Assembly: GCF_014268755.2 (NCBI RefSeq)
Contig: NZ_CP077093.1
Location: 6,159,501 to 6,223,500, forward strand
Source: Pseudomonas vanderleydeniana
Lineage (GTDB): Bacteria; Pseudomonadota; Gammaproteobacteria; Pseudomonadales; Pseudomonadaceae
DNA: 64,000 nt
Direction: 5' to 3'
Shown: piece by piece, positions 48,670-57,559 of the stretch
Layout of the letters: every line of letters begins with the position of its first letter
Position numbering within the stretch: the stretch's first letter is position 1
Position numbers and translations under genes: made by a program
The notes under the pieces: model-generated
The model's database searches: none
What the model was told of the DNA's origin: nothing
Seen by the model: only the letters and a program-made list of their open reading frames with translations

Positions 48670-49527
48670 ATGCGCTTGATCATCGTCAGCGGCCGCTCCG
48701 GCTCAGGTAAAAGCACCGCCCTCGACGTCCTCGAGGACAACGGCTATTACTGCATCGACAACCTGCCCGCCGGGCTGTTGCCGGAGTTGGCCGAGCGGGC
48801 GCTGATCCACACCGAACTCGCGCAACCACTGGTCGCCGTCTCCATCGATGCACGCAACCTGCCCAGCCACCTGTCACGCTTTCCCGAGTTGCTGGACGAA
48901 GTCCGCAGCCGGCATATCCACTGTGACGTGCTGTATCTGGATGCCGACGAGGAAACCCTGCTCAAGCGCTTCTCCGAGACCCGCCGACGCCATCCACTGA
49001 GCAGCGCCAACCGCTCGTTGGCCGAAGCCATCCGGGACGAGAGCAACCTGCTGGGACCGATCGCTGACCTGGCGGACCTCAAGGTCAACACGACCAACCT
49101 CAATCTCTACCAGCTGCGCGATACCATCAAGCTGCGACTGCTGAACCAGCCGGAACCCGGCACCGCGTTTCTGATAGAATCGTTCGGCTTCAAGCGTGGC
49201 ATGCCGGTGGACGCCGACCTGGTGTTCGACGTGCGCTGCCTGCCCAATCCATATTGGAAACCGGAACTGCGCGAGCAGTCCGGGCTCGACCAACCGGTGG
49301 CCGAATACCTCGCAGCGCAACCGGACGTCGAGGAAATGTTCCAGGACATTTCCAGCTACCTGCTCAAATGGTTGCCACGCTTCGCCGCCAGCAACCGTGC
49401 TTACGTCACTATTGCCATTGGCTGCACCGGCGGGCATCACCGCTCCGTCTACCTGACCGAGCGCCTGGGTCAGCTCCTGCAGCAATCCCTGAAGAACGTC
49501 CAGGTCCGCCACCGCGACCTTAGCTGA
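48670..49527 (+). CDS. rapZ: RNase adapter / nucleotide-binding protein RapZ
   Basis: A 285-residue P-loop protein with Walker [11 protein letters not shown] at residues 7-16, [20 protein letters not shown], and the C-terminal [16 protein letters not shown] signature. In E. coli RapZ targets a small RNA to RNase E; in Pseudomonas the role is less clear. Two bases after ptsN. Confidence 0.95.
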   Translation: MRLIIVSGRSGSGKSTALDVLEDNGYYCIDNLPAGLLPELAERALIHTELAQPLVAVSIDARNLPSHLSRFPELLDEVRSRHIHCDVLYLDADEETLLKRFSETRRRHPLSSANRSLAEAIRDESNLLGPIADLADLKVNTTNLNLYQLRDTIKLRLLNQPEPGTAFLIESFGFKRGMPVDADLVFDVRCLPNPYWKPELREQSGLDQPVAEYLAAQPDVEEMFQDISSYLLKWLPRFAASNRAYVTIAIGCTGGHHRSVYLTERLGQLLQQSLKNVQVRHRDLS

Positions 49528-49543
49528 AAGGATCACCATCGCG

Positions 49544-49816
49544 ATGCCCGCTCTGGAAATCGAAATCATCAACAAGCTGGGCCTGCATGCCCGCGCTTCC
49601 GCCAAGTTCGTCGGTGTTGCCGGCCAGTACCCCTGCCAGATCCGGGTGGGCCGCACGCCCGAGAGCATGGTCGATGGCAAGAGCATCATGGCCATGATGA
49701 TGTTGGCTGCCGGCAAGGGCACCAAGATTCACATGAAGACCGAAGGTGAGCAGGAAGACGAGGCCATGGCCGCGCTGGTGGCGTTGATCAACAACTATTT
49801 CGATGAAGGCGAGTAA
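49544..49816 (+). CDS. ptsO: Nitrogen phosphocarrier protein NPr (HPr-like)
   Basis: A 90-residue HPr-like protein with His15 in NKLGLHARASAKF and the seryl region PESMVDGKSIMAMMML. It passes phosphate from PtsP to PtsN. Completes the nitrogen PTS cluster, 16 nt after rapZ. Confidence 0.96.
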   Translation: MPALEIEIINKLGLHARASAKFVGVAGQYPCQIRVGRTPESMVDGKSIMAMMMLAAGKGTKIHMKTEGEQEDEAMAALVALINNYFDEGE

Positions 49817-49912
49817 GCGCCGCCCAACCTATTGACGTCGCTTCGACCGCCCGACAAGCCTGCTCCAGGGGAGCCGGCTTGGGGGTGAAGGCTACAACCG
49901 CTGGCTCCGTGT

Positions 49913-50023
49913 TCAGATCCCTCCCAACCAGCCCAGCAGCCGAACAACGAGCAAAACCACTCCCGCCAGCAACAACAGCCAGCCAACCCCATGGCGAAAT
50001 AGTCGCCCTCTGCTCATTGCCAC
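49913..50023 (-). CDS. Small single-helix membrane protein, 36 residues
   Basis: A GTG at 50023, placed about nine bases after GGAG, opens a frame of 36 residues: MAMSRGRLFRHGVGWLLLL, then AGVVLLVVRLLGWLGGI. It has a short basic N-terminus and one strong hydrophobic helix, as in other small bacterial membrane proteins. An ATG at 50041 would give 42 residues but has no ribosome site. It lies between ptsO and the sodM 3' end, reading leftward, 46 nt after the sodM stop and possibly on its transcript. Function unknown. Confidence 0.55.
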   Translation of the reverse strand: MAMSRGRLFRHGVGWLLLLAGVVLLVVRLLGWLGGI

Positions 50024-50069
50024 GGTTTCACTCTCCATCATCGGCTTTGGATCTTGTTGGTAGTGTGTG

Positions 50070-50681
50070 TCAGGCCAGGGCTGCGAGATAACGCCGCTCG
50101 ACTTCAGGCCAATTGATCACGTTGTAGAAAGCGTTGATGTATTCCGGACGGCGGTTCTGGTACAGCAGGTAGTAAGCGTGCTCCCAGACATCCAGGCCGA
50201 GGATCGGCGTATTGCCGTTCATCAGCGGACTGTCCTGGTTGAGGCTGCTCTCGACTACCAGCTTTTTCTCCGGGGTTACGCTCAACCAGGCCCAGCCGCT
50301 ACCGAAACGCGTCAACGCAGCCTTGGTGAAGGCTTCCTTGAACGCCTCGAAACCACCCAACTGCTCGTCGATGGCCTGGCCCAGCGCGGCCTCAGGCTCA
50401 CCACCCCCCAGGGGACTCATCACCGCCCAGAACAGCGAATGGTTGGCGTGGCCACCCCCATGGTTGATCACCGCCGGGCGCATCTTTTCCGGCAACTGGC
50501 CGACGGCGGCGACCAGTTCCTCGACGGACCAGTCGGCCCACTGCGAGCCTTCAACGGCCGCGTTGAGGTTGGTGACGTAGGTCTGGTGGTGCTTGGTGTA
50601 GTGGATCTCCATGGTCTTGGCATCGATATGCGGTTCCAGGGCGTCATAGCTGTAGGGCAGCGCAGGCAAGGCGTAGGGCAT
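50070..50681 (-). CDS. sodM: Manganese superoxide dismutase
   Basis: A 203-residue Mn-type SOD. Metal ligands lie in [22 protein letters not shown] and [12 protein letters not shown], and NQDSPLMNG is the Mn-type signature. The ATG at 50681 ([11 protein letters not shown]) has GGAG nine bases upstream; an ATG at 50696 is less likely. Last of the Fur-controlled fagA-fumC-orfX-sodM operon, expressed when iron is short and FeSOD cannot be loaded. Confidence 0.95.
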   Translation of the reverse strand: MPYALPALPYSYDALEPHIDAKTMEIHYTKHHQTYVTNLNAAVEGSQWADWSVEELVAAVGQLPEKMRPAVINHGGGHANHSLFWAVMSPLGGGEPEAALGQAIDEQLGGFEAFKEAFTKAALTRFGSGWAWLSVTPEKKLVVESSLNQDSPLMNGNTPILGLDVWEHAYYLLYQNRRPEYINAFYNVINWPEVERRYLAALA

Positions 50682-50682
50682 T

Positions 50683-51123
50683 TCAATGAACTCCATGTTG
50701 ATGACTCGACGGGACCGAGCCCGAAGAGGCCGTCCGGCTGTGGAGCAGACGGCTGGTACGAGGGTATTCGCCGTACTCGCTGATGAAGGCCAGCAGTTCG
50801 ACATAGGTTTTGCTGCTCTGATGCAGTGCGGCTTCGCGCAACGCGGGAGCAAGCCGGGTGTCCTGCATCGCCTGCAGCAAGCGCTGGTGAATGGCGCACA
50901 GGTACTCGACGCTTTCCTCGGGTTGGTTGAGGCGCAGGTGCAGGTCCGCCAGGTTGTGGTGGGAAATCACGCAGGCGGCCACTGCCTCCTGCGCATCCGG
51001 CCAACGCTCGAACAGCACCTGCGCCAGGGCCAGCGCCTGCAGGTAGTGCTCGCGGGCATCGACCAGCTCGCCAAGGTTGAAATGACGGTTGGCCCTTTCG
51101 ATCGTGCGTTTCCAGTGTTCCAT
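50683..51123 (-). CDS. OrfX-type protein of the fumC-sodM operon
   Basis: A 146-residue cytoplasmic helical protein ([40 protein letters not shown]) that resembles a pair of TPR-like repeats. It matches by position the conserved orfX (PA4469) between fumC and sodA in P. aeruginosa. Its stop abuts the sodM start region, so the genes are coupled. Role in iron or manganese response unknown. Confidence 0.8.
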   Translation of the reverse strand: MEHWKRTIERANRHFNLGELVDAREHYLQALALAQVLFERWPDAQEAVAACVISHHNLADLHLRLNQPEESVEYLCAIHQRLLQAMQDTRLAPALREAALHQSSKTYVELLAFISEYGEYPRTSRLLHSRTASSGSVPSSHQHGVH

Positions 51124-51148
51124 GACGAACCTCCAGGCAATGCAGTGG

Positions 51149-52525
51149 TTACACGCCGCCAGCCGTGAGCTTTTCCGGATCCAGCAGGGTTTCCAGTTGG
51201 CTGCGGGGCAGATCGGTGTGTTCAAGCGCGACATCGATGATCGGACGGCCTTGCTGATAGGCCTTCTTGGCAATCTCGGCGGCCTTCTGGTAGCCGATGA
51301 TCGGATTCAGCGCGGTGACCAGGATCGGGTTGCGCGACAACGCTTCCTTGAGCTTGGCCTCGTTGACCTTGAAGCTGGCGATGGCCTTGTCGGCCAGCAG
51401 GCGGCTGGCATTGGCCAGCAGCTCGATACTGCTCAACAGGTTCTGGGCGATGATCGGCAGCATCACGTTCAGTTCGAAGTTGCCCGATTGGCCAGCCACG
51501 GCAATCGTGCCGTCATTGCCGATCACCTGGGCGGCGACCATCGCGGTGGCCTCCGGAATCACCGGGTTGACCTTGCCCGGCATGATCGACGAGCCAGGCT
51601 GCAAGGCCTCCAGTTCGATCTCGGCGAGGCCCGCCAGTGGACCGGAGTTCATCCAGCGCAGGTCGTTGGCGATCTTCATCAGCGACACCGCCGTGGTCTT
51701 CAACTGACCGGATACGGCGACTGCGGTGTCCTGGGAGCCGATCAGTGCGAACAGGTTGCTGCCCGGCGTGAACGGTACACGGGTCAAGGCACTCAGCTGG
51801 CGGCTGAACAGCTCGGCGAACTGCGGGTGCGCATTGATCCCCGTCCCGACCGCCGTGCCACCCTGGGCCAGGGACTGCAGGCTCGGCAGCAGGTTCTGCA
51901 GATGCAGGACATTGGCCTTGAGCTGCGCCGCCCAGCCGTTGAGCACCTGGCTCAGGCGCACCGGCATCGCATCCATCAGGTGGGTACGACCGGTCTTGAT
52001 GAACGGGTGAACCTGCTCGGCCTTGGCCTCGGTGACCTGCACCAGGTGCGCCAGGGCCGGCAGCAGTTGCTCATGCAGGGCCAACGCGGCACTGACATGA
52101 ATGGTGGTCGGAATGATGTCGTTGCTGCTTTGCCCGCAGTTGACATGGTCGTTGGGGTTGACCGGCTCACCGAGCAGTCGGCTGGCGAGGGTCGCGATCA
52201 CCTCGTTGGCGTTCATGTTGGAGCTGGTGCCGGACCCGGTCTGGTAGATGTCCACCGGGAAATGCTGCATGAAGTCGCCTTCGAGCAAGCCTTGGCAGGC
52301 ATCGACGATGGCCTTGCCCTGCGCCGCACTCAGTTGCTTCAGTTCGACGTTGGCCTGGGCTGCCGCCGCCTTGGCGAGGATCAGGGCGCGAATGAACTGC
52401 GTCGGCATGCGCTGGTGGCTGATAGGAAAGTTGTTCACCGCGCGCTGGGTCTGGGCACCATACAGCGCCTCGGCTGGCACCTGCAGTTCGCCCATGCTGT
52501 CGCGTTCGATACGGGTATTACTCAT
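51149..52525 (-). CDS. fumC: Class II fumarase
   Basis: A 458-residue iron-free fumarase of the TCA cycle. It has NCGQSSNDIIPTTIHVSAAL and the signature GSSIMPGKVNPVIPEA. Being iron-independent it replaces FumA-type enzymes when iron is limiting, which fits a Fur-controlled operon. It overlaps fagA by 8 nt. Confidence 0.96.
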   Translation of the reverse strand: MSNTRIERDSMGELQVPAEALYGAQTQRAVNNFPISHQRMPTQFIRALILAKAAAAQANVELKQLSAAQGKAIVDACQGLLEGDFMQHFPVDIYQTGSGTSSNMNANEVIATLASRLLGEPVNPNDHVNCGQSSNDIIPTTIHVSAALALHEQLLPALAHLVQVTEAKAEQVHPFIKTGRTHLMDAMPVRLSQVLNGWAAQLKANVLHLQNLLPSLQSLAQGGTAVGTGINAHPQFAELFSRQLSALTRVPFTPGSNLFALIGSQDTAVAVSGQLKTTAVSLMKIANDLRWMNSGPLAGLAEIELEALQPGSSIMPGKVNPVIPEATAMVAAQVIGNDGTIAVAGQSGNFELNVMLPIIAQNLLSSIELLANASRLLADKAIASFKVNEAKLKEALSRNPILVTALNPIIGYQKAAEIAKKAYQQGRPIIDVALEHTDLPRSQLETLLDPEKLTAGGV

Positions 52526-52913
52526 CGGGAAATCCTTGCACCAGTTCAGTCAGGGGAATGGAAGGCAGCAGCGAACAGTTCGCCAACTGCCAGGCAAAGC
52601 TTTGCCAGCGACGCAGGCGGCAGTTGCACAGCGCCTGACGCTCCAGGTCGCGCAACGGCCGCCAGGCCTGGTCCAGGCACAACGAACGCCAGTGCCAGGG
52701 CAACGCGATATCGGTGGCCGTGTCGAGCAGCAGACGAAAGGACGTTTCGGCGATGGTCCAGGGCGAGGTGGGTGTGCAACAGGCCAGGTAGCGGCCTTCG
52801 GCAAGATAGTGATCGATCAGCCGGGGCTCGTCCGGCAGCAGTGCGCAGCGGACCTGGCGGCTCATCCAGCGCCAGCTGTCCAGATGGGATTGCTCATGCA
52901 AGGCAGAACTCAT
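52518..52913 (-). CDS. fagA: FagA-type protein (Fur-associated gene)
   Basis: A 131-residue protein with several Trp and Cys (LDSWRWMSRQVRCALLPDEP, YLACCTPTSPWTIAETSF, CNCRLRRWQSFAWQLANCSL). It corresponds by position to fagA, first gene of the P. aeruginosa Fur-regulated fumC-sodA operon. Function unknown; the CNC and CC pairs suggest a metal or redox role. A Fur box lies about 30 nt upstream. Confidence 0.85.
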   Translation of the reverse strand: MSSALHEQSHLDSWRWMSRQVRCALLPDEPRLIDHYLAEGRYLACCTPTSPWTIAETSFRLLLDTATDIALPWHWRSLCLDQAWRPLRDLERQALCNCRLRRWQSFAWQLANCSLLPSIPLTELVQGFPDE

Positions 52914-52942
52914 GACCCAGGCTCACTCGATAATGAGATTTA

Positions 52943-52959
52943 TTATTATCTGATAATAA
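52943..52959. promoter_or_regulatory. Fur box upstream of fagA
   Basis: TTATTATCTGATAATAA is a perfect 8-1-8 palindrome, the core of the 19 bp Fur consensus (GATAATGATAATCATTATC). Flanking GATAATGAGA (52929) gives a second, overlapping half-site array. It is the most AT-rich spot nearby and sits at the fagA promoter. Confidence 0.85.
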
Positions 52960-53023
52960 GAATCGAAACAACCCTGGAGTACAAGGGCTGGTGAGCAATG
53001 AGGAGCAATGGATAAGACTGGCG

Positions 53024-53155
53024 GGTGGCGAGCGGGCTTGCCCTCGCCCGGCTGCACGGCAGCCGTAGACGCTATGTGTCGATCAACCTGATGGTCAGGA
53101 TTGGCAGGTTTCAGGGGGGCTGTGCCCCCCAGCGCGGGCAAGCCCGCTCACCACG
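53024..53155. repeat. REPIN-type inverted repeat, second family
   Basis: GGTGGCGAGCGGGCTTGCCC at 53024 has its complement at 53136-53155, with an inner GGGGGGCTGTGCCCCCC hairpin at 53114-53130. Same family as 28849-28999. Confidence 0.88.
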
Positions 53156-53166
53156 AGGGAGATGGA

Positions 53167-54513
53167 TCAGCTACCGGCGACGGTCATCCGCTCGATCAGC
53201 ACCGAGCCGGTGCGGATGTTGCTACGCAACTCGAGATCGCTGCCAACGGCGACGATCTGCTTGAACATGTCGCGCATGTTGCCGGCAATGGTCACTTCCT
53301 GGACCGGGAACTGGATCTCGCCATTCTCGACCCAGAAGCCCGCGGCACCCCGCGAATAGTCACCCGTGACCATGTTCAGGCCGTGCCCCATCAGTTCGGT
53401 CACCAGCAGCCCGCGGCCCATGCGACGGATCAGGGCATCCTGGTCCTCGACCCCATGGGTGACGAACAGGTTGTGCACACCACCGGCGTTGGCGGTGCTC
53501 GGCAAGCCCAGCTTGCGTCCCGAATACGTGCCCAGGACATAGGACACCAGCGTGCCATTCTCGACGAACGGCTTGGCGTAGGTCGCCAGGCCATCACCGT
53601 CGAAGGCCGAACTGCTCATGGCGCGCATCAGGTGCGGACGCTCATCGATGGTCAGCCACTCCGGGAACAGCCGCTGCCCCAGCGCACCCTCGAGGAACGA
53701 CGACTTGCGGTACAGGTTGCCGCCGGAAATCGCCGACAGGAAGCTGCCGAACAGCCCACCGGCCAGTTCCGCCGAGAACAGCACCGGGACTTCGCAGGTC
53801 GGTACCGGACGTGCGCCGAGGCGGCTGGCCGCACGCTGCGCGGCCTTCTGGCCGATGCTGACGGCGTCGGCCAGCAATTCGCCCTGGCGATTGACGTCGT
53901 ACCAGTAGTCACGCTGCATCTGCCCACCACCTTCGGCGATCATCACGCAACTGAGGCTATGGCGCGTCGACGCCGAACCGGCGATGAAACCGTGGCTGTT
54001 GCCGTATACCCGGCAACCATGGGAGGTGCTCAAGGTCGTGCCGTCGGCATTCTTGATCCGGCTGTCGGCATCGAAGGCCGCCGCTTCACAAATCAACGCG
54101 CGCTCGATGGCCTGCTCCGGGGTGATGTTCCACTCGTGGAACAGGTCGAAATCCTTGATCTCCTTGGCCATCAGCGCCGCATCGGCCAGCCCGGAAGACT
54201 CATCTTCGGAAGTATGCCGGGCAATGGCCAACGCGGCCGCCACGGTTTCGCGAATGGCTTCGGCGCCACTGGCCGACGTGCTGGCCGAGCCCTTGCGCTG
54301 CCCCACGTACAAGGTGATGCCAAAGCCCTGGTCGCGGTTGAACTCGACCGTTTCCACTTCCCGCTGGCGCACCGAAGTCGACAGACCCTGCTCCACGGAC
54401 ACCGCCACTTCACAGGCACTGGCACCCTGGCGCTTGGCTTCGGCAAGAATCTGCTCGACCTGCTCCTGCAGTGCCGGCAACGCCTGCGGGCCGACGCTTT
54501 GTGCTGAACTCAT
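53167..54513 (-). CDS. pmbA: TldE/PmbA metalloprotease subunit
   Basis: A 448-residue TldE/PmbA protein, the non-catalytic partner of TldD in a heterodimer that matures peptides and degrades antitoxins. Features include [40 protein letters not shown] and [19 protein letters not shown]. It has no HExxxH motif, as expected of the PmbA subunit. The ATG at 54513 is used; the frame open to 54543 is not family-like. TldD is encoded 0.7 kb away on the same strand. Confidence 0.94.
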   Translation of the reverse strand: MSSAQSVGPQALPALQEQVEQILAEAKRQGASACEVAVSVEQGLSTSVRQREVETVEFNRDQGFGITLYVGQRKGSASTSASGAEAIRETVAAALAIARHTSEDESSGLADAALMAKEIKDFDLFHEWNITPEQAIERALICEAAAFDADSRIKNADGTTLSTSHGCRVYGNSHGFIAGSASTRHSLSCVMIAEGGGQMQRDYWYDVNRQGELLADAVSIGQKAAQRAASRLGARPVPTCEVPVLFSAELAGGLFGSFLSAISGGNLYRKSSFLEGALGQRLFPEWLTIDERPHLMRAMSSSAFDGDGLATYAKPFVENGTLVSYVLGTYSGRKLGLPSTANAGGVHNLFVTHGVEDQDALIRRMGRGLLVTELMGHGLNMVTGDYSRGAAGFWVENGEIQFPVQEVTIAGNMRDMFKQIVAVGSDLELRSNIRTGSVLIERMTVAGS

Positions 54514-54635
54514 GGTCTTCTCCACCCAGCTTTCTCCAATCAAATTCTGCGTTCGGTAACGCTCATCGAGCGAGTGGGCCGGACAAGCGGCCCCCGACTG
54601 GTTATCATGGCGGCGTTTCTTTGCGGACTGCCACC

Positions 54636-55157
54636 ATGGTTGATTCTTACGACGACTCCCTCGATGGGGAGAAAAGCAAATCCCAGGTCAAACGCGAGCT
54701 GCATGCTCTGGTTGATCTCGGCGAGCGACTGACCACACTCAAGCCTGACCTGCTGGCAAAACTGCCACTGACCGACGGCTTGCGCCGTGCCCTGGCCGAT
54801 GCGCCGAAGCACACCGCGCATATCGCGCGTAAACGGCACATCCTGTTCATCGGCAAGCTGATGCGCGACCAGGATATCGAGGCCATCCAGGTGGTGCTCG
54901 ACCAGGTCGATGCCTCCACCAAGCAGTACAACGAGCGTTTCCACAACCTCGAGCGCTGGCGTGATCGCCTGATCACGGGCAACGACGACGTGCTGGAAAA
55001 GTTCGTCGGCGAATATCCCGACGCGGACCGCCAGCAACTGCGCTCGCTGATCCGCCAGGCCCAGCACGAGCTGGCGCACAACAAGCCACCGGCTTCCAGC
55101 CGTAAAGTCTTCAAGTACATCCGGGAGCTGGACGATACCCAACGCGGCCTGCGTTGA
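54636..55157 (+). CDS. darP: Ribosome biogenesis factor DarP (YjgA)
   Basis: A 173-residue DUF615/YjgA protein ([50 protein letters not shown] [20 protein letters not shown]). In E. coli it binds late 50S intermediates and aids peptidyl-transferase centre maturation. It lies in the conserved place between tldD and pmbA but on the opposite strand. Confidence 0.92.
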   Translation: MVDSYDDSLDGEKSKSQVKRELHALVDLGERLTTLKPDLLAKLPLTDGLRRALADAPKHTAHIARKRHILFIGKLMRDQDIEAIQVVLDQVDASTKQYNERFHNLERWRDRLITGNDDVLEKFVGEYPDADRQQLRSLIRQAQHELAHNKPPASSRKVFKYIRELDDTQRGLR

Positions 55158-55205
55158 GTGTCGCCCCCGGGTGGGCCGCCATGCCGCTCACCCGGTCCCC
55201 TTCCC

Positions 55206-56648
55206 TCACGCGCCCGTGCCACCCACGGTGATCGCGTCGATCTTCAGGGTCGGCTGGCCGACACCTACCGGCACCGACTGCCCATCCTTGCCACAGGTGC
55301 CCACGCCACTGTCCAGCGCCAGGTCGTTGCCGACCATCGATACCCGGCTCATGGCTTCCGGACCATTGCCGATCAGCGTCGCGCCCTTGACCGGCGCCGT
55401 GATCCTGCCGTCCTCGATCAGGTAGGCCTCACTGGTGGAGAACACGAACTTGCCACTGGTGATATCGACCTGGCCGCCACCAAGGTTGGCGCAATAGATG
55501 CCTTTCTTGACCGAGGCGATGATTTCCGCCGGATCGCTCTCGCCGCCCAGCATGTAGGTGTTGGTCATGCGTGGCATCGGCAGGTGCGCGTAGGACTCGC
55601 GACGGCCGTTACCGGTGCGGGCGACGCCCATCAGGCGGGCATTGAGCTTGTCCTGCATGTAGCCCTTGAGCACGCCGTTCTCGATCAGCGTGGTGCACTC
55701 GGTCGGTGTGCCTTCGTCGTCGACGCTCAGCGAGCCGCGGCGACCGGCCAGGGTGCCGTCGTCGACGATCGTGCACAGGCTCGAGGCAACCCTCTCGCCA
55801 ACCCGCCCGCTGTAGGCCGAACTGCCCTTGCGGTTGAAATCGCCTTCCAGGCCGTGGCCGACCGCCTCGTGCAGCAATACCCCGGACCAGCCGGAACCGA
55901 GCACCACCGGCAGCGTACCGGCCGGGGCAGGAATCGCCTCGAGGTTGACCAGCGCCTGGCGCAAAGCCTCGCGGGCATAACCCATGGCGCGATCCTCGCT
56001 GAGGAAGTAGCGGTAGTCGGTACGTCCACCGCCGCCATGCCCGCCGCGCTCGCGTCGACCGTTCTGCTCGACGATCACGCTGACGTTGAAACGCACCAGC
56101 GGTCGCACGTCCGCCGCCAGGCCTCCGTCGGTAGAGGCCACCAGGATACGTTCCCAGACCCCCGCCATGCTCACCGAGACCTGCTGGATGCGCGGGTCGA
56201 GGGCACGGGTGGCGACGTCGATACGCTTGAGCAGTTCGACTTTCTCGGCTCGGGTCAGGACATCCAGCGGGTTGTCCGGCGCATAGAGTTGCGCCACATC
56301 CTGCGCCGTGAATGCCTGCACCCGACCGTTCTGGCCGGCTCGGGAGATCGAACGGGCCGCACGCGCGGCAGCGCCAAGAGCCTCGAGGTTGATCGCGTTG
56401 CTGTAGGCGAAGCCGGTCTTTTCACCGGATTGCGCGCGAACGCCAACCCCCTGGTCAAGGTTGAAGCTGCCTTCCTTGACGATGCCGTCTTCGAGCGCCC
56501 AGGACTCGGAAATCTGCCCCTGGAAGTACAGGTCGGCGGCGTCGATGCCAGGCCCGGCCAGGTCACCCAGGACCGATTGAAGGTTTTCGATGGTCACGCC
56601 ACCCGGCGCCAACAGGTGTTCGCTGACTGAGGACAACAACTCGCTCAT
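55206..56648 (-). CDS. tldD: Metalloprotease TldD
   Basis: A 480-residue catalytic TldD subunit with the zinc motif H260-E261-x3-H265 ([18 protein letters not shown]). With PmbA it acts on unfolded peptides such as CcdA and microcin precursors. An ATG at 56648 ([18 protein letters not shown]) starts the family form. It lies 20 nt after the nitrilase gene and is probably co-transcribed with it and yhdP. Confidence 0.95.
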   Translation of the reverse strand: MSELLSSVSEHLLAPGGVTIENLQSVLGDLAGPGIDAADLYFQGQISESWALEDGIVKEGSFNLDQGVGVRAQSGEKTGFAYSNAINLEALGAAARAARSISRAGQNGRVQAFTAQDVAQLYAPDNPLDVLTRAEKVELLKRIDVATRALDPRIQQVSVSMAGVWERILVASTDGGLAADVRPLVRFNVSVIVEQNGRRERGGHGGGGRTDYRYFLSEDRAMGYAREALRQALVNLEAIPAPAGTLPVVLGSGWSGVLLHEAVGHGLEGDFNRKGSSAYSGRVGERVASSLCTIVDDGTLAGRRGSLSVDDEGTPTECTTLIENGVLKGYMQDKLNARLMGVARTGNGRRESYAHLPMPRMTNTYMLGGESDPAEIIASVKKGIYCANLGGGQVDITSGKFVFSTSEAYLIEDGRITAPVKGATLIGNGPEAMSRVSMVGNDLALDSGVGTCGKDGQSVPVGVGQPTLKIDAITVGGTGA

Positions 56649-56668
56649 AGGTTTTGCGCCTTATTTCG

Positions 56669-57514
56669 TCATTGCGATGCAGGTCGCTGTGCGCCCTGCG
56701 AGAAAAAGCGCCGGTGACTCGCCACCGGCATTCGCGCCCGGATGGACGCCTGTTCATTACTGTCGCGCTCGCCCAGCAGCACGGCTTCGCCCTGGTCCTG
56801 CTGGGCGACGATACGTCCCCACGGGTCGACGATCGCCGCATGCCCGAAGGTCTCGCGCGGCCCCGGATGCACGCCGCCCTGGGCGGCCGCCAGCAGGTAG
56901 CACTGGGTCTCGATCGCCCGGGCCCGAATCAGCACGTCCCAATGTGCCGCACCGGTGACGGCGGTGAACGCCGAGGGCGCGCTGATCAGTTCCGCGCCAG
57001 CCAGCCGCAGTTCACTGTAGAGCTCGGGGAAGCGCAGGTCATAACACACGCTCAGCCCGAGGCGCCCCACCGGCGTATCGGCGACCACCACCCGACTACC
57101 ATGAGCATAGTCATCGGATTCACGATAACGACCCCGATTGTCCGCCACATCCACGTCGAACAGGTGCAGCTTGTCGTAGCGGGCGACCGTTTCACCCTGG
57201 TCATCGACCAGCAGGGAGCAGGCGTTGGCCTTGGCCTCCGGCTGATCGACCGGTGGCAGCGGCAATGTCCCGGCGACAATCCATAACCTGAGGTCGCAGG
57301 CGACCTGTTTCAACCAGGGCAGGATCGGCCCCTCGCCCAGCGCCTCGGCACGGCCGATCGCGGCCGCGTCACGACGCCCCATGGCGGCGAAGTTTTCCGG
57401 CAGTACCGCCAGCCGCGCACCACCTTCGGCAGCCTGTTCGAGCAGGCTGCGGGCCTGGGTCAGGTTGGCCAGCACATCGTCCCGGCTGACCATCTGGATG
57501 ACGGAGAAAGTCAT
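56669..57514 (-). CDS. Carbon-nitrogen hydrolase (nitrilase family)
   Basis: A 281-residue nitrilase-superfamily amidase with the Glu-Lys-Cys triad in VLPENFAAMG, KLHLFDVDV and SVCYDLRFPELY. It resembles the omega-amidase/Nit1-type deaminated glutathione amidases encoded in this yhdP-tldD position in many gammaproteobacteria. Substrate not settled by sequence. It follows yhdP by 45 nt. Confidence 0.88.
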   Translation of the reverse strand: MTFSVIQMVSRDDVLANLTQARSLLEQAAEGGARLAVLPENFAAMGRRDAAAIGRAEALGEGPILPWLKQVACDLRLWIVAGTLPLPPVDQPEAKANACSLLVDDQGETVARYDKLHLFDVDVADNRGRYRESDDYAHGSRVVVADTPVGRLGLSVCYDLRFPELYSELRLAGAELISAPSAFTAVTGAAHWDVLIRARAIETQCYLLAAAQGGVHPGPRETFGHAAIVDPWGRIVAQQDQGEAVLLGERDSNEQASIRARMPVASHRRFFSQGAQRPASQ

Positions 57515-57559
57515 GGCACACTCCTTGGAAGACTGGCCACCATGCTACTCCATGGGGCG

